From Candidatus Zhuqueibacterota bacterium 4484_87 (GTDB lineage Bacteria; Zhuqueibacterota; Zhuqueibacteria; Thermofontimicrobiales; Thermofontimicrobiaceae): a stretch of 11,623 nucleotides of DNA. Below are positions 1 to 7,700 of this stretch, piece by piece. Each line of letters begins with the position of its first letter. The stretch's first letter is position 1. Both the position numbers and the translations under genes were made by a program. Location: positions 1-11,623 of the forward strand of contig NATN01000046.1 of NCBI GenBank assembly GCA_002085355.1. Direction: 5' to 3'. The notes beneath the pieces were generated by a model. That model was given only the letters and a program-made list of their open reading frames with translations, did no database searches and had not been told where the DNA came from.

Positions 1-329
1 ACGCAAAAGCTGTTTCCGGCGACAGGGACAATTTGGTGGCAATATCCACTTTTACGCAACATTCGCTGCCATCAAAAATTGTCCGGTTTTGCGCTGACCA
101 GGAGGTTTTTTATAAATTATGGGACAACGACTCTCAAAAAGATTATCCCAAAGACGGAAAATTCGTTCGTGAATACGTGACATCTGAAATGCTCAAACAA
201 TACGGACGAATTATTTTCAACGACCTGGCTATTGCTCCGAACGAAAATCTTGATTCCGTTTGTTCGGACATACTTGATCGATTTTTACACAAAACCAATG
301 GTCAGTTTCATTTTCTTCCTCAAAAATAA
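1..329 (+). CDS. 3' end of an unrecognised protein, cut by the left edge
   Basis: The reading frame is open from the first bases (in frame from position 3, Ala-Lys-Ala-Val-Ser-Gly-Asp...) to a TAA stop at 327-329, so the visible piece of about 108 residues is the C-terminus of a longer protein. The TTG at 33 and GTG at 36 are probably internal codons: no Shine-Dalgarno sequence precedes them and coding-like sequence continues upstream. The visible part is soluble-looking, with no membrane segment or signal peptide and a mixed charged/aromatic composition. I do not recognise the family. A pattern of 'GDRDNLVAI' followed later by 'DGKFV' loosely recalls the C-terminal region of long-type phosphofructokinases, but too weakly to name it. 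The next gene begins 41 bases downstream on the same strand and could share the transcript. Confidence 0.55.
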   Translation, partial: AKAVSGDRDNLVAISTFTQHSLPSKIVRFCADQEVFYKLWDNDSQKDYPKDGKFVREYVTSEMLKQYGRIIFNDLAIAPNENLDSVCSDILDRFLHKTNGQFHFLPQK

Positions 330-370
330 CATTTGAAGGCCTTTCCTGCCAAATAAAAAGGGAAAATAAA

Positions 371-841
371 ATGAAATATTTCAGATTACTCTTTCTCCTG
401 TTTTTCGTTTTGCTTTTCTCCGGCTTGTACGGACAGGATCAAACGCAAACCGAGGCAAAAAATGATTCTCTGTCTTTTTTACCAAAAGGCACGAAAATTT
501 TCAGCATTCATGAGAACAAAATCGTCTGTTTCCTGCCCCAAAACATGGAAATTCAGGGAATTTTGTGTCGGGGACATGCCAATGACTGGCAGACCGTCTT
601 TTTCAAAAATGGAAAATTGGAATTGGCCTGGCTTGCCGAGGATCAGGAAATTCAGGGATATCCCTGCAAAAAGGCGAGCTTTTGGACAGAACTTTTTGGC
701 AAAAGTGCGGCAGTTCATTTTCACGAAAACGGAAAATTGAAAAGATTCAAGCTGGCGAAAAAGATGACCATTCAGGGGCATCGCTTTAAAAAAGGGAGTG
801 TTGTCAGATTGGACACAGAAGGGAAACTGGTACTGAAATAG
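371..841 (+). CDS. small exported protein with three IQG/NGKL repeats
   Basis: This is a 156-residue protein of unknown function. Residues 1-21 form a signal peptide (MKYFRLL, then a Leu/Phe core, ending GLYG before Gln22), so the product should be periplasmic or surface-exposed. There is no lipobox cysteine. The mature part consists of imperfect repeats in which 'EIQG' or 'TIQG' (IQG at residues 61, 94 and 134) is followed by a short basic or Cys-containing stretch, an aromatic strand, and 'NGKL'/'EGKL' (80, 120, 150). This alternation of strand and turn resembles MORN/YwqK-type 'antitoxin-like' repeat proteins, which are beta-rich, but this is resemblance only. The second repeat carries an extra segment of about seven residues (around FWTELFGK). 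The start is chosen for the signal peptide and a modest AAAGGGA ribosome site at 358-364. The gene converges on the oxidoreductase gene and shares the terminator between them. Confidence 0.8.
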   Translation: MKYFRLLFLLFFVLLFSGLYGQDQTQTEAKNDSLSFLPKGTKIFSIHENKIVCFLPQNMEIQGILCRGHANDWQTVFFKNGKLELAWLAEDQEIQGYPCKKASFWTELFGKSAAVHFHENGKLKRFKLAKKMTIQGHRFKKGSVVRLDTEGKLVLK

Positions 842-923
842 AATGCGGATCCTGCAGATTTTTCAACAATTCAATCCAAAGAATCAGCCGACCTAACAAA
901 TATTTCCTCAAATAAAAAAAAAC

Positions 924-952
924 ACCCCCTCGAAAAAACACATCGAGGGGGT
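924..952 (-). terminator. rho-independent terminator of the pyruvate oxidoreductase gene
   Basis: A perfect 9-bp stem (ACCCCCTCG at 924-932 pairing with CGAGGGGGT at 944-952) encloses an 11-base loop. Read on the minus strand it is followed at once by TGTTTTTTTTTATT, a strong uridine tract, 28 bases past the stop of the oxidoreductase gene. On the plus strand the tract after the stem is poorer (TATTCAATTTT), so it may also end the small repeat-protein gene, but less efficiently. Confidence 0.92.
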
Positions 953-979
953 ATTCAATTTTCAACTTAAATGTTAAAT

Positions 980-3900
980 TTATTTCCCGGCTAACATCTT
1001 ATAATGTTCATATCTTTCTTTCACGAATTTCTGGAATTCGCTCCAGTATTTATCTACATTTTCCGGGAAAGTAATTTTCAATGAATTGTATCGTTTCTCG
1101 CCATTCAGGAATTCCACAACATCTGTTTTCGGTTCTCTGGAGTCCAGAATGAGCGGATTTTTGCCTTCCTTTTTCAGATCAGGGTTGAAACGATACAGTA
1201 ACCAATACCCGGCTTCCACGGCGCGTTTTTCTTCGATTTGCGTCTCCGACATATCGATTCCGTGAGCGATACAGGGCGCGTACGCGATAATGATCGAGGG
1301 CCCATTGTACGCTTCCGCCTCGCGGACGGCTTTGACGTATTGACTTTTATTGGCGCCCATGGCGACGGACGCAACATAAACATAGCCGTAACTCATGAGC
1401 ATCATGCCCAAATCTTTCTTCGGCGTCGCTTTTCCGGCTTCGGCAAATTTCGCAATAGCGCCCAGTTGCGTTGCTTTTGAAGCCTGACCGCCGGTGTTGG
1501 AGTAAACTTCAGTGTCCATTACCAAAATATTTACGTTTTTGCCGGAGGCCATGACATGATCCAAACCGCCGTAACCGATGTCGTAAGCCCAGCCGTCTCC
1601 GCCGAACGACCACACGCTTTTATCGATGAAATAGCCGGAAAGCTCTTTGACTCGGCGCAAAATTTTCTTCAGATCACCTTTCGCTTTATCAATGGCGTCA
1701 GGCAACAATTGCTTAATTTTCACTACATTTGCTTTTGCTTCTTCATCTTTGGAATCCCACAACTCTTTCGCTTTTGCAAGCGCATCGCGCAAGCTGCCGG
1801 AAACGCCGTTGGCAAGAGCCTGTTCCACATTGTAGAGCAACTGCTTGCGGTTGGCGTCCACTGCCAGACGAAAACCGAATCCGTACTCCGCATTGTCCTC
1901 GAACAGGGAATTTGCCCACGCCGGACCATGTCCGTCTTTGTTTTTAGCGTAAGGCATTGTCGGAAAAGTTGCGCCCCAGATCGAAGAACAGCCGGTAGCG
2001 TTGGCGATTAACAAACGATCGCCGTAAAGCTGCGTAATTAATTTTACGTACGGCGTTTCGCCGCAACCGGCGCAGGCGCCGGAGAACTCAAGCAGCGGCT
2101 GTTTGAACTGGCTACCTTTTACCGTTTCCACCTTCACAACCGAGCTCAGCACGTCGTAGGGAACAGCCTCAAAAAATTCCTGATTGGCATTTTCGCCGGC
2201 TTTCCGCTCTTCATCGATGGGAGCTTTCACCAACGCCTCTGTGGGACATTCGTTGACGCACACCATGCATCCTACGCAATCTTCGATATAAACCTGAACT
2301 TTGAAATCGTATTTTTCGCCGTCCCGTCTCAGCGCTTTCAAGGTCGTGAATGTTTCAGGCGCATCTTTGAGTTGCTCGCGATCAATTAGTTTAGTGCGAA
2401 TCGCCGCGTGCGGACAAACAAAAGAACATTGGTTACACTGCGTACATTTGTCCGGAATCCAGCGCGGGACAAAAGGCGCCACGCCGCGTTTTTCCAGCTT
2501 CGCCGTATTTGAAGGCACAAAACCGTCAAACGGCATGTCGGAAACCGGGATTTCGTCGCCCTTTTCACGCATGATTTTTTCAATCACATTTTTGACGAAT
2601 TTATCAGAGTCGTCGGGAACGAGTTTTTTCATCTCACGATGGGTTGCCGGCATTTCCGTGGGAACAGGAATTTTTTCCAACGCCTCGTCCGTTTTATCAA
2701 CGGCTGTCCAGTTCATTTTGACGACTTCTTCGCCTTTTTTCTTGTAAGTTTTTTCGATGGCTTTTTTAATCATTTTGATTGCTTCCTGACGATCCAGCAC
2801 GCCGGAGATAAGGAAAAACGCCGTCTGCATCACGGAATTGATTCTGCCGCCCAAACCGACTTCTTCGGCAATTTTCAAAGCATCGATATTGTAAAATTTA
2901 ACCTTCTTTTCGATGATGGTGCGCTGCATATCTTCTGTCAAATTTTCAAATGCTTCTTCTTTCGACCAATTTGAATTGAGCAGAAAAACGCCGCCTTCTT
3001 TTATTCCTTCCAAAATATCATACCTGCCGACGAACGCCTGATTATGACAGGCGACAAAATCCGGCGCGGAGACCAAATAAGGAGATTGAATGGGCGCTTT
3101 GCCAAAACGAAGATGGCTGCGTGTGATGCCGCCCGACTTCTTCGAATCGTACTGAAAATATCCTTGTGCGTAAAGATCGGTGTTGTCGCCGATAATTTTA
3201 ATGGAGTTCTTGTTAGCGCCAACGGTTCCATCCGAGCCAAAGCCCCAGAATTTGCAGCTAATCGTTTCTTCGGGCAGCGTGTTGATGTCTTCTTTGATAG
3301 GCACCGAAGTGTGCGTTACGTCGTCGTTGATTCCCACCGTGAATCCGTGAAAACAGGCGTCATTCAAATGGTCGTAAACCGCCTTGATCATTGACGGCGT
3401 AAATTCTTTGGAAGAGAGTCCGTACCTGCCGCCGATAATCGTCAGGTCTTTTCTGTCTTTCAGCGCCGCGACAACGTCTAAATAGAGCGGCTCGCCGATG
3501 GAGCCCGGCTCTTTGGTGCGATCGAGCACGGCAATCTTTTTCACGGTTTCGGGAACTGCTTTCAGGAAGTGATCCACTGAAAACGGGCGGTAAAGGCGCA
3601 CTTTGACCAAGCCTAATTTTTCACCACGATTTTTATTCAACCAATTAATTGTTTCCTCGATGGCTTCACACCCGCTGCCCATAGCAATAATCACGCGATC
3701 CGCGTCCGGCGCGCCGACGTAATCGAACAAATGGTACTGCCGTCCGATTTTTTCAGCGACCAAATCCATGTATTCCTGCACAATTTTCGGCGTTTCCAGA
3801 TAATATTTATTGACGGTTTCTCTGCCCTGAAAATAGACGTCTGGATTTTGAGCGCCGACCTTGATTCGCGGCATTTCCGGATTCAACGCGCGACTGCGAA

Positions 3901-4510
3901 ATTTCTCAACATATCTTATGTCCAGCAATTCATTCATGGTGTCATAGTCAATCTCTTCAATTTTCTGAATTTCGTGGGAGTTGCGAAAGCCGTCAAAAAA
4001 GTTCAGAAACGGCACCGAGGATTTCAGAGTCGCTAAATGGGAAACTACAGCCAAATCCATAATTTCCTGAATAGAAGCAGCAGCCACCAGCGCGAATCCA
4101 GTGTTGCGAGCGGACATGACGTCCGAATGGTCGCCGAAAATGGACAGCGCTTGTGCCGCCAGAGAACGCGCGGAAACATGAAATACCGTCGGCAGCATTT
4201 CTCCGGCGATCTTGTGCATATTCGGCAGCATCAGCATCAAACCCTGAGATGCAGTAAAAGTAGTCGTCAAAGCACCTGCGGAAAGAGCGCCGTGAACAGC
4301 GCCGGAAGCGCCGCCTTCTGACTGCAATTCAACAACGTCAACTTCCTGCCCAAAAATGTTTTTTCTGCCGGTCGCAGACCAAAAATCCGCCAACTCACCC
4401 ATAGGAGAAGAAGGCGTAATAGGATAGATCGCTGCTACATCGCTAAACGCATAAGCCACGTGCGCTGCAGCAGTATTTCCGTCCATCGTCACTTTCTTAA
4501 ACGTTTTCAT
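980..4510 (-). CDS. nifJ: pyruvate:ferredoxin (flavodoxin) oxidoreductase, single-chain
   Basis: This 1176-residue cytoplasmic enzyme converts pyruvate and CoA to acetyl-CoA and CO2 while reducing ferredoxin or flavodoxin; in some organisms it runs in reverse. All domains of the fused homodimeric type are present in order: the substrate/TPP domain with YPITPSSP (29-36); the domain II/III region; a two-cluster ferredoxin domain with CTQCNQCSFVCP (Cys 689, 692, 695, 699) and CVGCMVCVNECP (Cys 745, 748, 751, 755); and the C-terminal TPP domain. The last holds the proximal-cluster cysteines 813, 816, 841 and 1080, with GGDGW (970-974) and VYSNTGGQ (1002-1009) binding TPP-Mg. These positions nearly match Desulfovibrio africanus PFOR (Cys 812, 815, 840, 1071, from memory). 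The chain stops at about the enterobacterial NifJ length and lacks the roughly 60-residue C-terminal extension of the Desulfovibrio enzyme. The start is preceded by GAGGTGA six bases upstream. No key residue appears to be missing. It lies alone on its transcript, divergent from the receptor gene. The symbol nifJ (also por) follows common usage and does not imply nitrogen fixation. Confidence 0.98.
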   Translation of the reverse strand: MKTFKKVTMDGNTAAAHVAYAFSDVAAIYPITPSSPMGELADFWSATGRKNIFGQEVDVVELQSEGGASGAVHGALSAGALTTTFTASQGLMLMLPNMHKIAGEMLPTVFHVSARSLAAQALSIFGDHSDVMSARNTGFALVAAASIQEIMDLAVVSHLATLKSSVPFLNFFDGFRNSHEIQKIEEIDYDTMNELLDIRYVEKFRSRALNPEMPRIKVGAQNPDVYFQGRETVNKYYLETPKIVQEYMDLVAEKIGRQYHLFDYVGAPDADRVIIAMGSGCEAIEETINWLNKNRGEKLGLVKVRLYRPFSVDHFLKAVPETVKKIAVLDRTKEPGSIGEPLYLDVVAALKDRKDLTIIGGRYGLSSKEFTPSMIKAVYDHLNDACFHGFTVGINDDVTHTSVPIKEDINTLPEETISCKFWGFGSDGTVGANKNSIKIIGDNTDLYAQGYFQYDSKKSGGITRSHLRFGKAPIQSPYLVSAPDFVACHNQAFVGRYDILEGIKEGGVFLLNSNWSKEEAFENLTEDMQRTIIEKKVKFYNIDALKIAEEVGLGGRINSVMQTAFFLISGVLDRQEAIKMIKKAIEKTYKKKGEEVVKMNWTAVDKTDEALEKIPVPTEMPATHREMKKLVPDDSDKFVKNVIEKIMREKGDEIPVSDMPFDGFVPSNTAKLEKRGVAPFVPRWIPDKCTQCNQCSFVCPHAAIRTKLIDREQLKDAPETFTTLKALRRDGEKYDFKVQVYIEDCVGCMVCVNECPTEALVKAPIDEERKAGENANQEFFEAVPYDVLSSVVKVETVKGSQFKQPLLEFSGACAGCGETPYVKLITQLYGDRLLIANATGCSSIWGATFPTMPYAKNKDGHGPAWANSLFEDNAEYGFGFRLAVDANRKQLLYNVEQALANGVSGSLRDALAKAKELWDSKDEEAKANVVKIKQLLPDAIDKAKGDLKKILRRVKELSGYFIDKSVWSFGGDGWAYDIGYGGLDHVMASGKNVNILVMDTEVYSNTGGQASKATQLGAIAKFAEAGKATPKKDLGMMLMSYGYVYVASVAMGANKSQYVKAVREAEAYNGPSIIIAYAPCIAHGIDMSETQIEEKRAVEAGYWLLYRFNPDLKKEGKNPLILDSREPKTDVVEFLNGEKRYNSLKITFPENVDKYWSEFQKFVKERYEHYKMLAGK

Positions 4511-4678
4511 AATCGTTCACCTCATCATAATTTGATTATTCACATCTTCCTTCTCTTTCCTAATCCTTTTTTATTTCGTGAAACATTCAATCAAAGAAGG
4601 ATTTCTCTATTTTCTAATGATAGTAATAACGACGGGGAAAGAAGGTTGTTTGGCTCGTTAAAAAAAAATTTAGCCATT

Positions 4679-4707
4679 AATATACAAATTCACAAAATAA
4701 AATGCAA
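4679..4707 (-). promoter_or_regulatory. candidate promoter for the pyruvate oxidoreductase gene
   Basis: On the minus strand TTGCAT (4707-4702) and TATATT (4684-4679) are separated by exactly 17 bases. The -10 element matches 5 of 6 consensus bases and the -35 only its TTG. Transcription would start near 4672 and leave a leader of about 160 bases before the start codon at 4510. Other AT-rich hexamers closer to the gene cannot be excluded. The same -10 hexamer and spacing recur in the two other candidate promoters here. Confidence 0.4.
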
Positions 4708-4809
4708 TGTTTTTATCAAAAATTTCTGCAAGTAAGACAATCTAAATCAATTAAAAACGACTTTCTCCAAATTTTTGTGTGATTTTTTTCACAAAACTGC
4801 ATTTTTTTC

Positions 4810-4838
4810 TTGACATCATACCTTTTGTTTCTTATATT
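4810..4838 (+). promoter_or_regulatory. sigma70-type promoter of the receptor-MarR operon
   Basis: A perfect -35 hexamer TTGACA (4810-4815) and a near-perfect -10 hexamer TATATT (4833-4838) are separated by the optimal 17 bases. Transcription should begin around 4845, leaving a leader of about 83 bases. So strong a promoter in front of a nutrient receptor suggests that expression is held down by a repressor, and the palindromes lie exactly at the predicted start. Confidence 0.82.
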
Positions 4839-4844
4839 TCGCCT

Positions 4845-4861
4845 ATACGAATATTTCGTAT
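4845..4861. promoter_or_regulatory. perfect 17-bp palindrome, probable MarR operator site 1
   Basis: ATACGAA-TAT-TTCGTAT consists of two perfect 7-base inverted arms around a 3-base centre. It begins about seven bases after the -10 element, so it covers roughly +1 to +17. Its length and symmetry fit a MarR-family dimer site, and a MarR gene is the second gene of the same transcript. That this particular regulator binds it is inference. Confidence 0.75.
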
Positions 4862-4878
4862 CTACGAACTATTCGGCA
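4862..4878. promoter_or_regulatory. imperfect second palindrome, probable operator site 2
   Basis: CTACGAA-CTA-TTCGGCA repeats the layout of the abutting site 1 with the same core CGAA-N3-TTCG, while the outer bases no longer pair. The two centres are exactly 17 bases apart, so two dimers could sit side by side, a little over one and a half helical turns apart. A weaker second site would allow cooperative filling. Confidence 0.6.
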
Positions 4879-4913
4879 ATACGCAATAACTAAAAGTACT
4901 TTCCATTAACTTT

Positions 4914-4920
4914 AGGAGGT
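4914..4920 (+). promoter_or_regulatory. strong ribosome binding site of the receptor gene
   Basis: AGGAGGT lies seven bases before the ATG at 4928. This near-perfect Shine-Dalgarno sequence fixes the start codon and indicates efficient translation once the operon is transcribed. Confidence 0.9.
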
Positions 4921-4927
4921 TTATTTT

Positions 4928-7096
4928 ATGGCACCAAAGATATTGCATAATCGAAAATCTTCCTTGGCTCTTCTACTGATTGTCTTTTGCTTCTTCGCCA
5001 TCTCAGCAAATTTCTCAATGGCTCAAAGTACGGGATATGTAACAGGAAGAGTAACGGATAGCGCAACGGGCTCCCCCCTTATCAGCGCCAACGTCATCAT
5101 TGTCGGCACGACACTGGGGGCAGCATCTGACCAGAACGGCTATTTCAAAATTTCAAATGTACCTGCGGGTAGCTACGAAATTAGAGTCACTTACATGGGC
5201 TATAAATCCCAAAAGAAAAAAATTCAAGTTGCAGCGAGCGAGACGGTGACTGCGGACTTCTCTATGGAAGAAGATTTTTTTCAAACTGAACAGGTTGTCG
5301 TAACTGCGACCCGTACTGAAAAGCTCATGCAAGATGTTCCTGTAATCACCGAAATTATCACCGCTGCGGAGATTGCGGAAAAAGGCGCTGAAGATGTCTC
5401 TGAAATTCTGGAAGACAGGCCGGGCATCAATATTGAATCAGGTACAACCGGCAACAAATTTCTCTATATGAATGGTGTGGATAGCCGACGCATTTTGATT
5501 CTTGTCGATAATGTGCCTCAAACCGGTAAATTAAATGACCGTATTCAGCTAAATTTCATTGATGCAGATAAAATCGATCATATTGAAATTGTCAAAGGCC
5601 CTGGATCCGCGCTTTATGGAAATGATGCCATGGGCGGAGTGATCAATATCATCACTCGAGGATACGCGCGCGGATTTAAAATTCAGGCTAATGGACGCAC
5701 CGGCTCAAATGACCTGTTTAGTGGAAACTTAAACATTTCCGGCTCGCTGAACAAATTAGGCTACTACTTCAATGTCGATCATTTTCAGAAAGGCTTTGAT
5801 CAGGGAGCTTCCGAAATTAAAATCAACGAAACAAAATCGAACAGCTTTAGCGGCAAGTTAAAATATGATTTTTCCAACCTGGGAGAGTTGCAGCTTCAGA
5901 GTGAATTTAAAACAGACGAACAAAGTTCCGAATCATCGTTCATGGGCGGCGTGAGCGAGAATCTCTCGAAAAACGACAATTTCAACACCAATCTGGTGTG
6001 GAGGAATTCACTGACACGAACGCTTCAATATCAATTCACCGGCTATTATTCTGACAACTTTCGCACTTATGAAAGCGCCCCGCAAAACTCACCAGTTCCG
6101 GCATCAGTAGATACGACCACCGATCAATTGATTGGCTTAAAGTCTGATTTTACTTATCAGCCGTTGAACCAAGTAAAATTTGATTTAGGATTTGATGTTT
6201 CCAAAAATGATTACGAAAACGAGCGTATGGCAGATGCACAGACGCGAAATCAAACCGGTGTATTTATTCAGGCGGAAACGAATCTCTTCAAAAAACTCAC
6301 CTTTCTGCTCGGCGGTAGATACGATAAAATTACTGATCTGAAAAGCTATTTCAGTCCGCGTGTCAGCGCCATGTATGCTGTCAACTCTGATTTGAAACTG
6401 CGCGGCTCATGGGGCAAAGGATTTCGCGCGCCGTCATTCATCGAATTGTACAGCGATTTTCCGATTCCTATTCCCGGAATGGCCATGCGAGTGTTGGGAA
6501 ATCCAGATTTGGAACCTGAAACCTCAATAGGAGGTAACATAGGTGTTGAATATTTTTACAAATCACTATTTTTGATCAACGCTACCTATTTTCATAACGA
6601 TTTCAAGGATTTAATTGTCGATTATCAGGCAGCGCCCCTGACATTCAGCTACCTGAACGTTGAAAAAGCTACGTTCAAAGGCGTTGAACTGCAAACGCGG
6701 CTTTATTTGACCGATAACCTGACGACAACTCTGTCTTACAATTACACAGATGTGAATAGCGATCAGAAAGATGTTGCCTTTTCGAGAATATCGCCGCACA
6801 CCGGTTTTGTGAGAGTCGTTTACGGACTGTTCAAAAACAAATTAAAGCTCTCCCTCAGGGACCAGTTTTTCAGCAAAAGAGATATTCTGGTTGTTTCCGG
6901 TTATTCGGGAGATTATCAGAAAGTAAAAAAAGACGCCTACAATCAGCTCGATTTAACCATCAGTTATCGTTTGAGTAACATGTTAGGCGCGCGGTTTGGC
7001 GTCAACAATCTGACTGACTACACGGATGAAAATTATGGTCCTTATGTGGGGAGACGAATATTTTTCGGCTTGAGCACTACATTTCAAAGGAAATAG
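4928..7096 (+). CDS. TonB-dependent outer-membrane receptor
   Basis: This 722-residue outer-membrane receptor takes up a bound ligand using energy passed on by TonB-ExbB-ExbD. Residues 1-32 are a signal peptide ending SMA before Gln33. Residues 36-115 form a carboxypeptidase-regulatory-like beta-sandwich (GYVTGRVTDSATGSPL, then DQNGYFKISNVPAGSYEI), a common N-terminal addition in Bacteroidota-type receptors. EQVVVTATRTEK (121-132) resembles a TonB box. The plug spans about 133-245 and contains MNGVDSRRILILVDNVP and VKGPGSALYGNDAMGGVIN (222-240). The rest is the 22-strand barrel, with the family hallmarks GKGFRAPSF (496-504) and NPDLEPET (525-532). The last strand ends FFGLSTTFQRK, leaving three residues after the final Phe. 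Plug and barrel most resemble the BtuB/CirA-like cobalamin and siderophore receptors, but no feature fixes the substrate. No SusD-like partner or transporter is adjacent. The MarR gene starts four bases after the stop, so receptor and regulator are surely co-transcribed. Confidence 0.96.
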   Translation: MAPKILHNRKSSLALLLIVFCFFAISANFSMAQSTGYVTGRVTDSATGSPLISANVIIVGTTLGAASDQNGYFKISNVPAGSYEIRVTYMGYKSQKKKIQVAASETVTADFSMEEDFFQTEQVVVTATRTEKLMQDVPVITEIITAAEIAEKGAEDVSEILEDRPGINIESGTTGNKFLYMNGVDSRRILILVDNVPQTGKLNDRIQLNFIDADKIDHIEIVKGPGSALYGNDAMGGVINIITRGYARGFKIQANGRTGSNDLFSGNLNISGSLNKLGYYFNVDHFQKGFDQGASEIKINETKSNSFSGKLKYDFSNLGELQLQSEFKTDEQSSESSFMGGVSENLSKNDNFNTNLVWRNSLTRTLQYQFTGYYSDNFRTYESAPQNSPVPASVDTTTDQLIGLKSDFTYQPLNQVKFDLGFDVSKNDYENERMADAQTRNQTGVFIQAETNLFKKLTFLLGGRYDKITDLKSYFSPRVSAMYAVNSDLKLRGSWGKGFRAPSFIELYSDFPIPIPGMAMRVLGNPDLEPETSIGGNIGVEYFYKSLFLINATYFHNDFKDLIVDYQAAPLTFSYLNVEKATFKGVELQTRLYLTDNLTTTLSYNYTDVNSDQKDVAFSRISPHTGFVRVVYGLFKNKLKLSLRDQFFSKRDILVVSGYSGDYQKVKKDAYNQLDLTISYRLSNMLGARFGVNNLTDYTDENYGPYVGRRIFFGLSTTFQRK

Positions 7097-7100
7097 TTAA

Positions 7101-7574
7101 ATGCCCTTTAAAGACGCTGAACGTTTGGCAGAACTGGCGCCGCGAATCATGAATGCGTTCCATGATTTGGGGCGTCAGCACCCGGAAAAATCAAAATTGT
7201 CCATGCGACAATATCAAGCGATGATTATTTTACACGCCAGCGAAACTTTGAGTTTGTCGCAATTGTGCGAAAAACTTGCCCTGGCTCCTTCAACTGGAAC
7301 CGAGCTGGTCAATCGCCTGATCAATCTCGGCTATCTCGAAAAAAAGACAGAAAAAGAAGACCAGCGGCAGGTAAAATTGTGCCTGACGCCAAAGGGCGGG
7401 GAAGTCGTCTCCGAACGCAGGAAAGTTCTTTCGGAAATGATTACGCGCTTTCTGTCTGTTTTCTCAGAAAAAGATCGCACATTGTTTGTGGATTATTTTG
7501 AAAAAATCTGGGACATGATTGTCAAATATGACCTCCATAAACAAAAATCCGGGCCACCTCGCAAGCACGATTAG
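7101..7574 (+). CDS. MarR-family transcriptional regulator
   Basis: This 157-residue winged-helix DNA-binding protein acts as a dimer and is usually a repressor released by a small ligand or by cysteine oxidation. A helical N-terminus (1-35) is followed by the winged helix: LSLSQLCEKLAL (50-61), the recognition helix APSTGTELVNRLINLGYL (62-79), and a wing with the family D-x-R signature (Asp87, Arg89) in EDQRQVKLCLTPKG. Long C-terminal helices (about 102-145) would complete the dimer interface. Cys56 and Cys94 are the only cysteines; oxidation sensing is possible but unsupported. The gene starts four bases after the receptor stop, with AAAGGA as its ribosome site inside the end of the receptor gene, so the two are probably translationally coupled. 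The likely target is the pair of palindromes at the start of this operon, giving autoregulation. The ligand is unknown, but it may relate to what the receptor imports. Confidence 0.93.
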   Translation: MPFKDAERLAELAPRIMNAFHDLGRQHPEKSKLSMRQYQAMIILHASETLSLSQLCEKLALAPSTGTELVNRLINLGYLEKKTEKEDQRQVKLCLTPKGGEVVSERRKVLSEMITRFLSVFSEKDRTLFVDYFEKIWDMIVKYDLHKQKSGPPRKHD

Positions 7575-7635
7575 ACTATCAATAATTGGCAGGAATTTGA
7601 AGGCGAAGCAAAATTTATCTGATTTTTAAAATAAA

Positions 7636-7673
7636 AAAGCAAGGCGCTCTCTGCTTTAAGTCCGCCTTGCTTT
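7636..7673. terminator. bidirectional rho-independent terminator
   Basis: An 11-bp perfect stem (AAAGCAAGGCG at 7636-7646 pairing with CGCCTTGCTTT at 7663-7673) has a 16-base loop. It lies 61 bases after the MarR stop and 27 bases after the dehydrogenase stop on the opposite strand. The minus-strand exit has the better uridine run (TTTTTTATTTT, partly within the stem), while the plus-strand exit reads TTTCAATTTATT. It should insulate the two converging transcripts. Confidence 0.88.
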
Positions 7674-7700
7674 CAATTTATTCCACAATTAACTCATACA

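Larger units (their letters stand above)
4511..4927. other. divergent intergenic control region
   Basis: This 417-base AT-rich region separates the oxidoreductase gene (leftward) from the receptor gene (rightward). It holds a candidate leftward promoter, a strong rightward promoter, two abutting palindromes and both ribosome sites. The stretch of about 100 bases between the two promoters (4708-4809) contains only A/T-rich DNA with no clear repeat. No convincing small gene is visible on either strand. Confidence 0.8.

Noticed and set aside
1..329. C-terminus of a phosphofructokinase
   Set aside because: Only a loose spacing of GDRDNLVAI and DGKFV recalls the family; the middle section and length do not fit well, so no function was assigned.
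320..345. Small palindrome GAAGGCCTTTC between the first two genes
   Set aside because: Too short, lacks a loop and a uridine run, and is expected by chance in this length of sequence.
1556..2011. 151-residue open frame antisense to the pyruvate oxidoreductase gene
   Set aside because: It lies wholly opposite strongly conserved coding sequence, has no ribosome site, and its translation has no protein-like domain pattern; it is a by-product of codon bias.
2301..2747. 148-residue open frame antisense to the ferredoxin-domain part of the oxidoreductase gene
   Set aside because: Ser/Phe-rich low-information translation opposite essential cluster cysteines, with no initiation signal; treated as a shadow.
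980..4510. Nitrogen-fixation role implied by the symbol nifJ
   Set aside because: No nif genes are nearby, and this enzyme is a general anaerobic pyruvate oxidoreductase in most bacteria.
4928..7096. Assignment of the receptor to cobalamin or to a specific siderophore
   Set aside because: Plug and barrel motifs are generic; no cobalamin riboswitch, Fur box or transport genes could be seen to support a substrate.
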